Positions 42,122 to 51,980 of a DNA stretch of 64,000 nt are shown in pieces. Origin of the DNA: Pelomonas sp. CA6 (lineage in GTDB: Bacteria > Pseudomonadota > Gammaproteobacteria > Burkholderiales > Burkholderiaceae_C). The stretch lies in contig NZ_JAKZFD010000001.1 in the NCBI RefSeq assembly GCF_022549225.1, positions 434,001 to 498,000 of the forward strand. Direction: 5' to 3'. The translations under genes and the position numbers were made by a program. How positions within the stretch are numbered: position 1 is the first letter of the stretch; each line of letters begins with the position of its first letter. The notes under the pieces were generated by a model that had not been told where the DNA came from, ran no database searches, and saw only the letters and a list, made by a program, of their open reading frames with translations.

Positions 42122-43075
42122 ATGCGTAGAAACGAATTTATGAAGGCCCTGGCCGCGCTCGCGGCCTGTGGCGCGCTGCCGGCCCAGGCCAGCACCGCGA
42201 TGAAGATCATGGTGCCGGCCAATCCGGGCGGTGGCTGGGACAACACCGGCCGTGCCCTCGGCCGCGCGCTGCAGGACGCCGGCGCGGCCACGGCCGTGAG
42301 CTACGAGAACAAGGGCGGTGCCGCCGGTGCGATCGGCCTGGCCCAGTTCGTCAGCGCGAGCAAGGGCGACCCCCACGCGCTACTGGTGATGGGCGCGGTG
42401 ATGCTGGGCGGGCTGATCACCGGCAAGCCGCCGGTGAGCCTCAGCCAGGCCACGCCCATCGCGCGGCTGACCAGCGAGTACAACGTCTTCGTGCTGCCCG
42501 CCGCGTCGCCGCTGAAGAGCATGAAAGAGGTGGTGGAGCAGATGCGGCGCGACCCCTCCAGCGTCAAGTGGGGCGGCGGCTCGCGCGGCGCCACCGAGCA
42601 CATCGCGGCGGCCATGCTCGCGCGCGACGTGGGTCTGGATGCCGCGAAGATCAACTACGTGCCCTTCCGTGGCGGCGGCGAGGCCATCGCGGCGATCCTC
42701 GGTGGCAACGTCACCGTGGGCGGCAGCGGCTACAGCGAGTTCCAGCCCTATATCGAGAGCGGCAAGATGCGTCACATCGCGGTGACCGCGCCGCAGCGCC
42801 TCAAAGGCCTGGATGTGCCGACGATGAAGGAGCTGGGCTACAACGTCGAGATCGGCAACTGGCGTGGCGTCTACGCGCCGCCGGGCATCACGCCCGCGCA
42901 GCGCCAGGCGCTGACCGAGAGGGTGCTCAAAGCCACGCGCAGCAAGGCCTGGGCCGAGGCGCTGGAGAAGAACGGCTGGACGCCCGCCGTGCTCACCGGC
43001 CGCGAGTTCGAGGACTTCGTGGACCGCGAGTTCGCCGCGCTGCGCGCGATCATGGCCAAGTCGGGGATGGTCTGA
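42122..43075 (+). CDS. tctC: Tripartite tricarboxylate transporter substrate-binding protein
   Basis: This 317-residue periplasmic binding protein of the Bug/TctC family has a signal peptide (MRRNEFMKALAALAACGALP, cut near AQAS). IMVPANPGGGWDNTGRALG and ENKGGAAGAIGLAQFV line the ligand site in this family. The substrate is probably a tricarboxylate such as citrate, judged from the tctDE-tctCBA context only. A closer ATG at 42118 meets a stop at once, so 42122 is the start. The tctB ATG follows two bases after the stop. Confidence 0.92.
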   Translation: MRRNEFMKALAALAACGALPAQASTAMKIMVPANPGGGWDNTGRALGRALQDAGAATAVSYENKGGAAGAIGLAQFVSASKGDPHALLVMGAVMLGGLITGKPPVSLSQATPIARLTSEYNVFVLPAASPLKSMKEVVEQMRRDPSSVKWGGGSRGATEHIAAAMLARDVGLDAAKINYVPFRGGGEAIAAILGGNVTVGGSGYSEFQPYIESGKMRHIAVTAPQRLKGLDVPTMKELGYNVEIGNWRGVYAPPGITPAQRQALTERVLKATRSKAWAEALEKNGWTPAVLTGREFEDFVDREFAALRAIMAKSGMV

Positions 43076-43077
43076 AC

Positions 43078-43593
43078 ATGGCCGACGTCCACAAGACCGC
43101 GGTGCGTCACCAGACCGCGGTGGGCCTGGGCGCGCTGCTGCTGGGGCTCTTGATGGGTCTGGGCGCGCGGCGCATTCCGTCCGAGGCCGGCTATGCCGGC
43201 GCCGGGCCTGACATGCTGCCCTGGCTGGTGTCCGGCGCGCTGATGCTGTGCGGCGCCTGGCTGGTCTGGGAGGCGCGCAGCGGCGGCTATCGCGCGATGG
43301 AGCCGCCCTCCGGCGCGGAGCGCGCCGACTGGCGCGCCGCGGCCTGGGTGGTCGCGGCACTGCTGGCGACCGCGGCGCTGATCACCCACGTCGGCTTTGT
43401 GCTCGCCTGCACGCTGTGCTATGGGCTCGCGGTGCGCGGCCTGCGCCTGGCCGAGGGGCGGCGCGGCGCGGGCGCGCGTGGCCTGCTGCTGGACGCACTG
43501 ACCGGGTTGGCGCTGGCGCTGCCGGTGTTCTGGGTGTTCAACAGGCTGCTGGGCCTGAACCTGCCGGCGCTGAGCGCCTCCGGCCTGATCTGA
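43078..43593 (+). CDS. tctB: Tripartite tricarboxylate transporter small membrane subunit
   Basis: This 171-residue protein has four hydrophobic helices (for example [16 protein letters not shown] near residues 14-29 and [19 protein letters not shown] near 46-64). The family is poorly conserved, so the call rests on topology, size and position between tctC and tctA. An in-frame reading that begins inside tctC at 42568 is rejected. Confidence 0.88.
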   Translation: MADVHKTAVRHQTAVGLGALLLGLLMGLGARRIPSEAGYAGAGPDMLPWLVSGALMLCGAWLVWEARSGGYRAMEPPSGAERADWRAAAWVVAALLATAALITHVGFVLACTLCYGLAVRGLRLAEGRRGAGARGLLLDALTGLALALPVFWVFNRLLGLNLPALSASGLI

Positions 43594-43606
43594 CGGAGGG
43601 CGCGCG

Positions 43607-45094
43607 ATGCAGGAACTCTGGACCCAGCTGCTGGGCGGCTTCGCGACCGCCGGCACCGCGGTCAACCTGATGTGGGCCTTCGTTGGCTGCGCGCTGGGCA
43701 CGGCGATCGGCGTGCTGCCGGGGCTGGGGCCGGCGGTGACGGTGGCCATGCTGCTGCCCATCACGGCCCAGGTGGAGCCCACGGCCTCGATGATCTTCTT
43801 CGCCGGCATCTACTACGGCGCGATGTATGGCGGTTCGACCACCTCCATCTTGCTGAACACGCCCGGCGAGACCGGCACCATGGTGACGGCGCTGGAGGGC
43901 TTTCGCATGGCCAAGAGCGGCCGTGCCGGCGCGGCGCTGGCGACGGCGGCGATCGGCTCCTTCGTCGCCGGCACCATCGCCACCGTGCTGGTGACGCTGT
44001 GCGCGCCGTTGCTGGCGGACTTCGCCGTGACGCTGGGGCCGCCGGAGTACTTCTGCCTGATGCTGCTGGCCTTCACGACGGTCAGCGCGGTGCTGGGCAA
44101 GAGCACGCTGCGCGGGCTCTGCTCGCTGTTCATCGGCCTGGCGATGGGGCTGGTGGGGCTGGACCAGATCACCGCGCAGGTGCGCTACACCGGCGGCATC
44201 CCCGAGCTGATGGACGGCATCGAGGCGGTGCTGGTGGCGGTGGGCCTGTTCGCCGTCGGCGAGACGCTCTATCTGGCGCTTTACGAGGGGCGCAGCGAGC
44301 AGCACCTGAACCGCCTCAGCCGCGTGCACATGGACCGCGGCGAATGGCGCCGCTCCATCCCCGCCTGGCTGCGCGGCACGGCCATCGGCTTTCCCTTCGG
44401 CACCATCCCCGCCGGGGGCTCCGAGATCCCGACCTTCCTGAGCTATGCGACCGAGCGCAGGCTCTCGCGCCACAAGGACGAGTTCGGCACGGTTGGCGCG
44501 ATCGAGGGCGTGGCCGGCCCGGAGGCGGCCAACAACGCGGCCGTCACCGCCACCCTGGTGCCGCTGCTGACGCTGGGCATTCCGACCTCGGTGACGGCGG
44601 CCATCCTGCTGTCGGCGCTGCAGAACTATGGCATCCAGGCCGGACCGCAGCTGTTCCAGACCTCGTCCACCCTGGTCTGGGCGCTGATCGCGTCGCTGTA
44701 CATCGGCAACGTGATGCTGCTGGTGCTCAACCTGCCGCTGGTGGGGCTGTGGGTGAAGCTGCTGAAGATCCCGCGCGCACCGCTGTACGCGGGCATCCTG
44801 ATCTTCGCCACCGTGGGGGTCTATGGCATGCGCCAGAGCGCCTTCGATCTGGTGCTGATGCTGGCCATCGGCCTGCTGGGCGTGCTGCTGCGGCGCTTCG
44901 ACTTTCCGCATGCGCCGGTGGTGGTGGGCATGATCCTCGGCCCGCTGGCCGAGGCGCATCTGCGCAATGCCGTCGCGATCGGCGGCGGGCAGTGGAGCGT
45001 GTTCCTGCAGCGCCCGCTGTCGCTGACGCTGCTGATCGTCGTCGTGCTGGTGCTGCTGCTGCCGCCCGTGCTGCGCCGGCGGCGCCAGGGCTGA
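43607..45094 (+). CDS. tctA: Tripartite tricarboxylate transporter large membrane subunit
   Basis: This 495-residue inner-membrane permease with about 11-12 helices drives substrate uptake with the ion gradient. [18 protein letters not shown] near residue 37, [20 protein letters not shown] near 66 and the later [20 protein letters not shown] with LTLGIPTS are the conserved family loops. GGAGGG precedes the ATG. It ends the porin-tctCBA operon and faces hemH. Confidence 0.95.
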   Translation: MQELWTQLLGGFATAGTAVNLMWAFVGCALGTAIGVLPGLGPAVTVAMLLPITAQVEPTASMIFFAGIYYGAMYGGSTTSILLNTPGETGTMVTALEGFRMAKSGRAGAALATAAIGSFVAGTIATVLVTLCAPLLADFAVTLGPPEYFCLMLLAFTTVSAVLGKSTLRGLCSLFIGLAMGLVGLDQITAQVRYTGGIPELMDGIEAVLVAVGLFAVGETLYLALYEGRSEQHLNRLSRVHMDRGEWRRSIPAWLRGTAIGFPFGTIPAGGSEIPTFLSYATERRLSRHKDEFGTVGAIEGVAGPEAANNAAVTATLVPLLTLGIPTSVTAAILLSALQNYGIQAGPQLFQTSSTLVWALIASLYIGNVMLLVLNLPLVGLWVKLLKIPRAPLYAGILIFATVGVYGMRQSAFDLVLMLAIGLLGVLLRRFDFPHAPVVVGMILGPLAEAHLRNAVAIGGGQWSVFLQRPLSLTLLIVVVLVLLLPPVLRRRRQG

Positions 45095-45119
45095 ACCCGA
45101 CCGGGTGTCCCGGACTTCC

Positions 45120-46211
45120 TCAGCGCGGAGCGCCCGCGGCCAGCGCTGCCTCGCGCTGACGCGCCGCTGCCGCCGCGTCCGGCATGTCGCGCGTGGGCCA
45201 GCCCTGCAGATGGCGCTCGGCCAGCTCGGTCAGCGCGCGCATGCCCTGGCGATCGTCGTTGAGGCAGGGCACATAGGAGAAGCGCTGACCGCCGCTGTGC
45301 AGAAAGGCCTCGCGCGCTTCCATCGCGATCTCCTCCAGCGTCTCCAGGCAGTCGGCCGCGAAGCCAGGGCAGATCAGGTCCACCGACTTCAGGCCCTGAC
45401 CGGCCAGCTGGCGCAGGGTGGGTTCGGTATAGGGCTGCAACCACTTGGCCTTGCCGAAGCGGCTCTGGAAGGTGACCATCCATTGGTCGCGCTGCAGCCC
45501 CAGCGCCTCAGCGAGCAGCCGGCCGGTCGCCAGGCATTCGCAGTGGTAGGGGTCGCCCAGGTGCAAGGTGCGTTCCGGCATGCCATGGAAGCTCATCACC
45601 AGCTTGTCGCCGCGGCCCTCGCGCTGCCAATGCGCGCGCACGCTGGCGGCCAGGGCCTGGATGTAGCCGGGCGCGTCGTGGTAGCGGTTGATGAAGCGGA
45701 ACTCGGGCAGGTGGCGCGTCTTCAGCGACCAGCGCGCCACGTCGTCGATCACGCTGGCCGTGGTCGCGCCGCAGTACTGTGGGTAGGCGGGAAAGACCAG
45801 CACCCGCGTCACGCCCTCGGCACGCAGCGCGTCGAGCTGGCTGGCGATGCTGGGGCGGCCGTAGCGCATTGCATGGCGCACGATCACGCGGTGCCCGCGC
45901 TCGCCCAGCATGCCCTGCAGCAGCTTGGCCTGGCGCTCGGTCCACACCGCCAGTGGCGACCCTTCCTTCATCCACACGCTGGCGTACTTGGCCGCGGACT
46001 TGGCCGGTCGCACGCGCAGGATGATGCCGTGCAGAATGGGCCACCAGGCCAGCTTTGGGATCTCGACCACGCGCGGATCGCCGAGGAACTGGGCCAGGTA
46101 GCGGCGCAGCGCGGGCGCCTCCGGTGCGTCAGGCGTTCCGAGGTTGCAGAACAGCAGCCCGATGCGGGGCTCGCTGCCATGGGGGAGGGTGGGTTCGGTC
46201 TTGAATCTCAT
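45120..46211 (-). CDS. hemH: Ferrochelatase
   Basis: HemH inserts ferrous iron into protoporphyrin IX, the last step of heme b synthesis. The 363-residue protein shows IGLLFCNLGTPDAPEAPALR near the start, YPQYCGATTASV, the active-site His in MSFHGMPERTL, YHCECLATGRLLA, FQSRFGKAKWLQPYT, and the acidic metal site CPGFAADCLETLEEI. It lies 29 bases downstream of the cyclase-FHA gene on the same strand and may be read with it. Confidence 0.96.
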   Translation of the reverse strand: MRFKTEPTLPHGSEPRIGLLFCNLGTPDAPEAPALRRYLAQFLGDPRVVEIPKLAWWPILHGIILRVRPAKSAAKYASVWMKEGSPLAVWTERQAKLLQGMLGERGHRVIVRHAMRYGRPSIASQLDALRAEGVTRVLVFPAYPQYCGATTASVIDDVARWSLKTRHLPEFRFINRYHDAPGYIQALAASVRAHWQREGRGDKLVMSFHGMPERTLHLGDPYHCECLATGRLLAEALGLQRDQWMVTFQSRFGKAKWLQPYTEPTLRQLAGQGLKSVDLICPGFAADCLETLEEIAMEAREAFLHSGGQRFSYVPCLNDDRQGMRALTELAERHLQGWPTRDMPDAAAAARQREAALAAGAPR

Positions 46212-46240
46212 CGGGAAAGCGAGTCCAGGCCACGCGGGGT

Positions 46241-47200
46241 TCAGAGCGGGCGCAGATGCTCGTCGTCGGTCACGGGCAGGCGCTCAGTGTCGGCGAAATG
46301 CAGAACCTCGAAATGTACCGACGGGGCTTGGCCGTCCTGCGGTGGGCCGCCCAGGCCGATCACGCCGCTGCCATGCAGGGTGCAGGCACTGCGCCGCAGG
46401 CTGAGGATCTCCCCACTGGCGCCGAAGCGCACGAAGCTGCCGTTGTAGCTGAGGTCGGTGAGAATGAAGCTGGTGCCCTGCCAGTCGATGCGGGCATGGG
46501 AGCGGGACACGCGCACGTCGGTGATGCAGTAGGTCGCCTGCGTGCTGCGACCCAGCACCACGGGCATCGCGTCGATGTCGAAGACGCGGTCCAGGTCCTG
46601 CCAGATCAGCCGTATGCCCTCGGGCTCATGCGGACGGCGCACGATGGCGCCGAACTGGGTGGCCGCGGCATCGGTCGGCCCGCCGCTGCCATCCAGCATG
46701 TACAGGTGCACCGGCTCGGCGCGGCCGCGCACCGCGATGCGGTCCAGGCTGCGGAACTTGCCACGCTGCGCGCTGCTCAACCCCTGAACCACCTCGGCGG
46801 TGACCAGGGTCTCGCTGTCGCCGGCATGGTCCAGCAGTCGCGCCGCCACGTTGACCGCGTCGCCGAAGCAGTCGCCGCGTATCTCCACCACTTCACCGCG
46901 CGCCAGCGCGACCTGCAGCTGCAGGCCACTCAGCCGCGGGCTGCGCCCGGCTTCCTTGCGCAGAAGCTCCTGCATGCGGATGGCCGATTTGACGCCTTCG
47001 CGCGGATGGTCGAAGACCGCCATCAACCCGTCGCCCAGGGTCTTGATCAGCTGGCCGCGGTACTCGTGCACCGCCTGGCCGACCAGGCCCACGGTGCCGG
47101 TGACCAGGTCGGAGGCCTCGGCATTGCCCAGGGTCTCGAACAGCGCCGTGCTGCCGCGCAGGTCGGCAAACAAAACGGTGCGCTCGCGGATCTGGGACAT
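46241..47200 (-). CDS. Class III adenylate cyclase with C-terminal FHA domain
   Basis: This 319-residue soluble protein begins with a class III cyclase domain. Metal Asp13 lies in VLFADLRGSTAL, Lys53 and Asp57 in IKTLGDGLMAVF, Asp110 in GDCFGD, and Asn117/Arg121 in AVNVAARLL. All catalytic positions are present, and the Lys/Asp pair suggests ATP as substrate. An FHA domain follows from about residue 215 (VVLGRSTQATYC, VSRSHARIDW, LSYNGSFVRF), which would bind phosphothreonine proteins. The ATG at 47200 is preferred; 47242 is an in-frame alternative. A longer reading into rpoD is rejected. Confidence 0.85.
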   Translation of the reverse strand: MSQIRERTVLFADLRGSTALFETLGNAEASDLVTGTVGLVGQAVHEYRGQLIKTLGDGLMAVFDHPREGVKSAIRMQELLRKEAGRSPRLSGLQLQVALARGEVVEIRGDCFGDAVNVAARLLDHAGDSETLVTAEVVQGLSSAQRGKFRSLDRIAVRGRAEPVHLYMLDGSGGPTDAAATQFGAIVRRPHEPEGIRLIWQDLDRVFDIDAMPVVLGRSTQATYCITDVRVSRSHARIDWQGTSFILTDLSYNGSFVRFGASGEILSLRRSACTLHGSGVIGLGGPPQDGQAPSVHFEVLHFADTERLPVTDDEHLRPL

Positions 47201-47332
47201 GTGACCAAGTGTGATGAAAGTCTCAGTGTAGCCCCCGTGCATGTCGGGCCGACGGCGGAAAAGCCCGGGGGAGGGGGTGCATTCGTGCGCACTATGACGC
47301 GCCACCCCCTGCACGCGGGGGGCCTGAACGGG

Positions 47333-47360
47333 CAAAGAAAAGCCGGCCCGCGGGCCGGCT
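47333..47360 (-). terminator. Intrinsic terminator after rpoD
   Basis: The perfect palindrome AGCCGGCCCGCGGGCCGGCT (47341-47360), followed on the minus strand by TTTTCTTT, forms a strong GC stem with a U-tract 22 bases after the rpoD stop codon. It separates rpoD from the cyclase-FHA gene. Confidence 0.85.
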
Positions 47361-47382
47361 GGTGTCCGTGCAGGACGAGCTC

Positions 47383-49599
47383 TTACAGGTTGTCCAGATA
47401 GGTCCGCAGCTTGTCCGAGCGGCTGGGGTGCTTGAGCTTGCGGATGGCCTTGGCTTCGATCTGGCGGATGCGCTCGCGGGTGACGTCGAACTGCTTGCCG
47501 ACTTCTTCCAGCGTGTGGTCCGTGCTCATCTCGATGCCGAAGCGCATGCGCAGCACCTTGGCCTCGCGCGGGGTCAGGCTGTCGAGGATGTCCTTCACCA
47601 CCTCGCGCAGGCCGGCCTGCATGGCCGCCTCGATGGGCGCGGTGTTGTTGGTGTCCTCGATGAAGTCGCCCAGGTGGCTGTCGTCGTCGTCGCCGATCGG
47701 CGTTTCCATGGAGATCGGCTCCTTGGCGATCTTCATGATCTTGCGGATCTTGTCCTCCGGCATCTCCATCTTCTCGGCCAGCGTCGGCGCGTCCGGCTCG
47801 AAGCCGAATTCCTGCAGGTGCTGGCGCGAGATGCGGTTCATCTTGTTGATCGTCTCGATCATGTGAACCGGAATGCGGATGGTGCGCGCCTGGTCGGCGA
47901 TGGAGCGCGTGATGGCCTGACGGATCCACCAGGTGGCGTAGGTCGAGAACTTGTAGCCGCGACGGTACTCGAACTTGTCCACCGCCTTCATCAGGCCGAT
48001 GTTGCCTTCCTGGATCAGGTCGAGGAACTGCAGGCCGCGGTTGGTGTACTTCTTCGCGATGGAGATCACCAGGCGCAGGTTGGCCTCGATCATTTCCTTC
48101 TTCGCGTCGCGCGAGGCCTTTTCGCCCTCGTTCATGCGCTTGTTGATCTCCTTGAGATCGTCCAGCGGCACGACGGCCTTGGCCTGGATGTCCACCAGCT
48201 TCTGCTGCAGCTCCTGCACGGCCGGCAGGTTGCGCGACAGCACGGCGCTGTAGTTCTTGCCGGCGGCGGCTTCCTTCTCGGCCCACTGCAGGTTCAGCAC
48301 GTTGGGCGGGAAGGTCTTGATGAAGTGCTCCTGCGGCATGCCGCACTTGTCGACGACAATCTTGCGGATCTCGCGCTCGTAGCGGCGCACGTCGTCCACC
48401 TGCGAGCGCAGGATGTCGCACAGCTTCTCGATGGTCTTGACCGTGAAGCGGATCGTCATCAGGTCGGCGCTGATCGCGGCCTGTGCCTTGTTGTAGGCCG
48501 GCGACTTGTAGCCGTCCTTCTCGAAGGCCTGACGCATTTTGTCGAAGTGCTTGGCCAGCGCGTCGAGCTTCTCCAGCGCGGCGTTCTTCAGCTCTTCCAG
48601 CTTCTTGGTCAGGGCCTTGGAGCCACCGTTGCCGTCGTCATCGTCCTCTTCGTCGAATTCGTCGAAGTCTTCCTCGGCCACATAGTCGTCGGCCTCGTCA
48701 TCGGACACGAAGCCATCCACCGCCTCGGAGATCTGCATCTCGCCGGCGCGGATCTTGGCTGCCATCGCGAGGATCTCGGCGATGGTGGTGGGCGATGCGC
48801 TGATCGCCAGCATCATCGCCTGCAGGCCACCTTCGATGCGCTTGGCGATTTCGATTTCGCCTTCGCGGGTCAGCAGTTCGACCGTGCCCATCTCGCGCAT
48901 GTACATGCGCACCGGGTCGGTGGTGCGGCCGAATTCGGAATCCACCGTGGACAGCGCGGCTTCGGCGGCTTCCTCGGCTTCTTCCTCGGTCGCGGTCGGC
49001 GAGGTGCTGCCCTGGATCAGCAGCGTCGCGGCGTCGGGCGCCTGCTCGTAGACCGCGATGCCCATGTCGTTCAACATGGACACGATGGCCTCGAGGATTT
49101 CCTCGTTGATCAGCTTTTCGGGCAGGTGGTCGTTGATTTCCTGATGGGTCAGGAAACCACGGGTCTTGCCCATCTTGATCAGGGTCTTCAGCTCCTGGCG
49201 GCGCTTGGCAACCTCTTCCTCGGTCAGCGCGGTCTCATCCAGGCCGAACTCGCGCATCAGCGCGCGCTCCTTGGCGCGGCTGACCTTCATGCGCAGCGGC
49301 TTGGCCTTGGCCTTCTCTTCGCTGACCTCTTCCGCCTCGACTTCCGGCTCGGCCTCCGCCTCGCCTTCGCCGCCTTCGAATTCCGTTTCCAGGTCGTTGA
49401 AGTCTTCCTCTTCTTCCTCGACCTTGGCCTTGGCGGACTTCTTGTTTTCCGTCGCGGCCTTGGGCTTGCGGCCGCGCTTGGGCTTGGCGTCGTCGCTGGC
49501 GGCGGCCTTGGTCTTCGCGGTCTTGGCCGGCTTCTTGGTTTCTTCGGCCAGTTCCTCAGTCTTGGCGGCAGCCTTGGACGCGGTCTTCTTGGCGGTCAT
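47383..49599 (-). CDS. rpoD: RNA polymerase primary sigma factor RpoD
   Basis: The housekeeping sigma-70, 738 residues. A Lys/Ala- and Glu-rich N-terminal extension with region 1.1 (about residues 1-215) comes before region 1.2 ([18 protein letters not shown]). A non-conserved acidic insert ([14 protein letters not shown]) follows. Region 2 has [20 protein letters not shown] and [15 protein letters not shown], region 3 follows, and region 4 has [20 protein letters not shown]. The ATG at 49599 gives [13 protein letters not shown]. It lies downstream of dnaG with its own strong promoter and ends at a clear terminator. Confidence 0.98.
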   Translation of the reverse strand: MTAKKTASKAAAKTEELAEETKKPAKTAKTKAAASDDAKPKRGRKPKAATENKKSAKAKVEEEEEDFNDLETEFEGGEGEAEAEPEVEAEEVSEEKAKAKPLRMKVSRAKERALMREFGLDETALTEEEVAKRRQELKTLIKMGKTRGFLTHQEINDHLPEKLINEEILEAIVSMLNDMGIAVYEQAPDAATLLIQGSTSPTATEEEAEEAAEAALSTVDSEFGRTTDPVRMYMREMGTVELLTREGEIEIAKRIEGGLQAMMLAISASPTTIAEILAMAAKIRAGEMQISEAVDGFVSDDEADDYVAEEDFDEFDEEDDDDGNGGSKALTKKLEELKNAALEKLDALAKHFDKMRQAFEKDGYKSPAYNKAQAAISADLMTIRFTVKTIEKLCDILRSQVDDVRRYEREIRKIVVDKCGMPQEHFIKTFPPNVLNLQWAEKEAAAGKNYSAVLSRNLPAVQELQQKLVDIQAKAVVPLDDLKEINKRMNEGEKASRDAKKEMIEANLRLVISIAKKYTNRGLQFLDLIQEGNIGLMKAVDKFEYRRGYKFSTYATWWIRQAITRSIADQARTIRIPVHMIETINKMNRISRQHLQEFGFEPDAPTLAEKMEMPEDKIRKIMKIAKEPISMETPIGDDDDSHLGDFIEDTNNTAPIEAAMQAGLREVVKDILDSLTPREAKVLRMRFGIEMSTDHTLEEVGKQFDVTRERIRQIEAKAIRKLKHPSRSDKLRTYLDNL

Positions 49600-49868
49600 G
49601 CAGTTCCTCGGATGGGTGATGCAATGCAAACAGCCACCTGGCCGGCGCGCGTTAGAAACAACGCGCTGTGCCCAGGCGGCTCATATCGATGGCCTAGGTC
49701 CGACATGGGGTCTGCCCGGTCGGACACAAGGCTTTGCGCGTGAAGGCTAGCGTGAACGTTTGCAATTGCAGCCCAGGCGGATAGGGTGGCCTTCTAAGTT
49801 GCCCCAAGGTCAATGGGGGGCCGGGTCCGGTTGGTGCTGCCGTCACTCTTGACGCGCGAAAACTCTTA
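49600..49868 (-). other. Long rpoD 5' leader, no gene seen
   Basis: The gap between dnaG and rpoD is 302 bases. Apart from the promoter at 49869-49897, the remaining 270 bases show no credible ORF, tRNA or strong hairpin to my eye. They would be the 5' untranslated leader of rpoD, unusually long for a housekeeping gene. Confidence 0.5.
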
Positions 49869-49897
49869 ATTATCGATCAAGTTCGAGGCAGGGTCAA
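49869..49897 (-). promoter_or_regulatory. Sigma-70 promoter of rpoD
   Basis: On the minus strand TTGACC (49897-49892), a 17-base spacer and GATAAT (49874-49869) match the consensus at five of six positions each. It begins five bases after the dnaG stop codon and should drive rpoD independently of dnaG. Confidence 0.75.
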
Positions 49898-49901
49898 AAA
49901 A

Positions 49902-51980
49902 TCAGGCCTTCTTCAGGTCCTGGATCTGCTGATGGAGGGCTTTCAGCTGCTGCAAGGTTTCGGCCTGGGGCGGCTGCGAGGCCAGGTGGCGGCTGCGCGC
50001 TTCGAGGTCGGCGATCCACAGCTGGCGCATCACCTGGCGGAACTCCTCGCCCAGCGGGCCGGTGGCCTCGTCCGGCGCGGCGATGTCGCCGCCGGCGATG
50101 CGCCTGGCCATCTCCAGCCGGTCTTCCTCGACCAGCGCCGCACGCATTTCATTCCAGGGCACGCTGCCATGGTGGGTCAGGTAACGCTCCAGCCAGGCCA
50201 CCATCTCGCCGTGCTCGCCGGGCAGCTGGTGCAGCAGGTGCAGGTCCTGCTCGCTCAGCGACTCCCACAGCGCGCTGTGCTGCAGCAGCATGCGCAGCGC
50301 ATGGTCCATCGGCGATGGCGGGGCACGCCGGGGCAGGCCCAGCGTGGGGTCCTGCTCGCGGCGGCGCCAGTCGCCGCCGCCGCGCTTGCCGCCCTTGCGG
50401 AATTCGCTGTCCGGCACCCAGCGGCGCTGCTGACGCGGCGCGGGTTCGGCGGGCGCCGCGGCGGGGGCTTCCTCGTGGCCGGCACCGCCCATGGCCCAGT
50501 CCGGAGGCGGATCGGCGTCGGGGATGTGGGCGTCCCAATGCAGGTCCTCGACCGGGCCACCGTCCCACGGGGCACCGCCGCTCGTCGCCGCCTGCCGGGT
50601 CGCCGGGGCATGGGCGCCCGCCGACGCGGCGGAACGGGGCGCGGACGCCGCCGGCCGGCCGCCCGGCGCGCCGGCCTGCCAGAGCGATTGCAGCTCCTGA
50701 TCGGGCAGTTGCGCGCTGCGCGCGAGTTCGCCCAGCAACTGGCGCTTCAGCAGCCCGTCCGGCAGCGCGCTCCACAGCGGCCGGGCCTGGGCCAGCATGC
50801 GTGCCCGGCCCTCGGCGCTGCCCAGGTCGCAGCCCTCGGCCGCGCTGTCCAGCAGCTGGCGCGACAGTGGCACGGCCTGCGCCACGCAGCGCTCGAAGGC
50901 CTCGCTGCCCAGTTCGCGCACATAGGAGTCCGGGTCGTGCTCGGTCGGCAGGAAGAGGAACTTGATGCTGCGCGTGTCGCTGGCATGCGGCAGCGCGGCC
51001 TCCAGCGCGCGACCGGCCGCGCGCCGGCCTGCGGCATCGCCGTCGAAGCTGAAGACCACGGTTTCGGTGAAGCGGAACAGCTTCTGGACATGGTCCGCGG
51101 TGCAGGCCGTGCCCAGCGTGGCGACCGCGTTGCCGAAGCCATGCTGAGCCAGCGCCACCACGTCCATATAGCCTTCGACGACCAGCGCATAGCCCTTGCG
51201 CCGCAGCGCGGGGCGCGCCTCGTGCAGGCCGTAGAGCTCGCGGCCCTTGCTGAAGACCGGCGTTTCCGGCGAGTTCAGGTATTTGGGCTCGCCCTTGTCC
51301 AGCACCCGGCCGCCGAAGCCGATCACCTGGCCCTGGACATTGCGGATGGGGAACATGATGCGGTCGCGGAAGCGGTCGTAGCGGCGTTGCTCTTCGGCGC
51401 TCTTGCCGGGGTCTTCCTGCAGGATGACCAGCCCGGCCTCGACCAGCAGCGGGTCGTCGTAGGACGGGAAGGCGCTGGCCAGCGCGCGCCAGCCCTCGGG
51501 CGCATAGCCCAGCCCGAACTGCGCGGCGATTTGCCCGGTCAGCCCGCGGCCCTTCAGGTAGGCCACCGCGCGCGCGTTGCCCTTGAGCTGCTTGCGGTAA
51601 TGCTCGCCGGCGCGTTCCAGCACCTCGCTCAAGCTGGCCTGGCGCTGTTTCTGCGCCTGTTCCCGCTCACGTTCCTGGACGCTGCGATTGTCCTCGGGCA
51701 CCTGCATGCCGGCCTGTTGCGCGAGGTCGCGGACCGCGTCGATGAAGCCGATGCCCAGGTGCTCCATCAGGAAGCGGACCGCGTCCCCATGCACGCCGCA
51801 GCCGAAGCAGTGGTAGGTCTGGCGCGTGGGGCTGACGATGAAGCTGGGCGTCTTCTCGCCGTGGAAGGGGCACAGCCCCTTGTGGTTGATGCCGGCTTTC
51901 TTGAGCTCGACGTGGCGCGACACGACGTCGACGATGTCGACGCGCGAAAGAAGATCCTGAATAAAGCCCGGTGGAATCAC
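49902..51980 (-). CDS. dnaG: DNA primase DnaG
   Basis: DnaG lays RNA primers at the replication fork. The 692-residue protein has the N-terminal zinc domain (Cys37, His40, Cys58, Cys61 in GLCPFHGEKTPSF and YHCFGCGVHGD), the catalytic TOPRIM domain (VVEGYMDVVALAQHG; FSFDGDAAGRRAAG), a Pro/Ala-rich linker around residues 430-560, and a C-terminal DnaB-interaction domain. The GTG start overlaps the stop of the upstream GGDEF-EAL gene in GTGA. The usual upstream partners rpsU and yqeY are absent here. Confidence 0.96.
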   Translation of the reverse strand: MIPPGFIQDLLSRVDIVDVVSRHVELKKAGINHKGLCPFHGEKTPSFIVSPTRQTYHCFGCGVHGDAVRFLMEHLGIGFIDAVRDLAQQAGMQVPEDNRSVQEREREQAQKQRQASLSEVLERAGEHYRKQLKGNARAVAYLKGRGLTGQIAAQFGLGYAPEGWRALASAFPSYDDPLLVEAGLVILQEDPGKSAEEQRRYDRFRDRIMFPIRNVQGQVIGFGGRVLDKGEPKYLNSPETPVFSKGRELYGLHEARPALRRKGYALVVEGYMDVVALAQHGFGNAVATLGTACTADHVQKLFRFTETVVFSFDGDAAGRRAAGRALEAALPHASDTRSIKFLFLPTEHDPDSYVRELGSEAFERCVAQAVPLSRQLLDSAAEGCDLGSAEGRARMLAQARPLWSALPDGLLKRQLLGELARSAQLPDQELQSLWQAGAPGGRPAASAPRSAASAGAHAPATRQAATSGGAPWDGGPVEDLHWDAHIPDADPPPDWAMGGAGHEEAPAAAPAEPAPRQQRRWVPDSEFRKGGKRGGGDWRRREQDPTLGLPRRAPPSPMDHALRMLLQHSALWESLSEQDLHLLHQLPGEHGEMVAWLERYLTHHGSVPWNEMRAALVEEDRLEMARRIAGGDIAAPDEATGPLGEEFRQVMRQLWIADLEARSRHLASQPPQAETLQQLKALHQQIQDLKKA

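Noticed and set aside
42568-43593. 341-codon frame joining the 3' half of tctC with tctB
   Set aside because: The first part is an out-of-frame reading of tctC; tctB has its own ATG at 43078.
46241-48421. 726-codon extension of the cyclase-FHA gene into rpoD
   Set aside because: The extension is an out-of-frame reading of rpoD crossing its terminator; the cyclase fold starts at 47200.
47362-49743. 793-codon open frame antisense to rpoD
   Set aside because: Shadow of rpoD, rich in repeated Leu/Asp/His without any motif.
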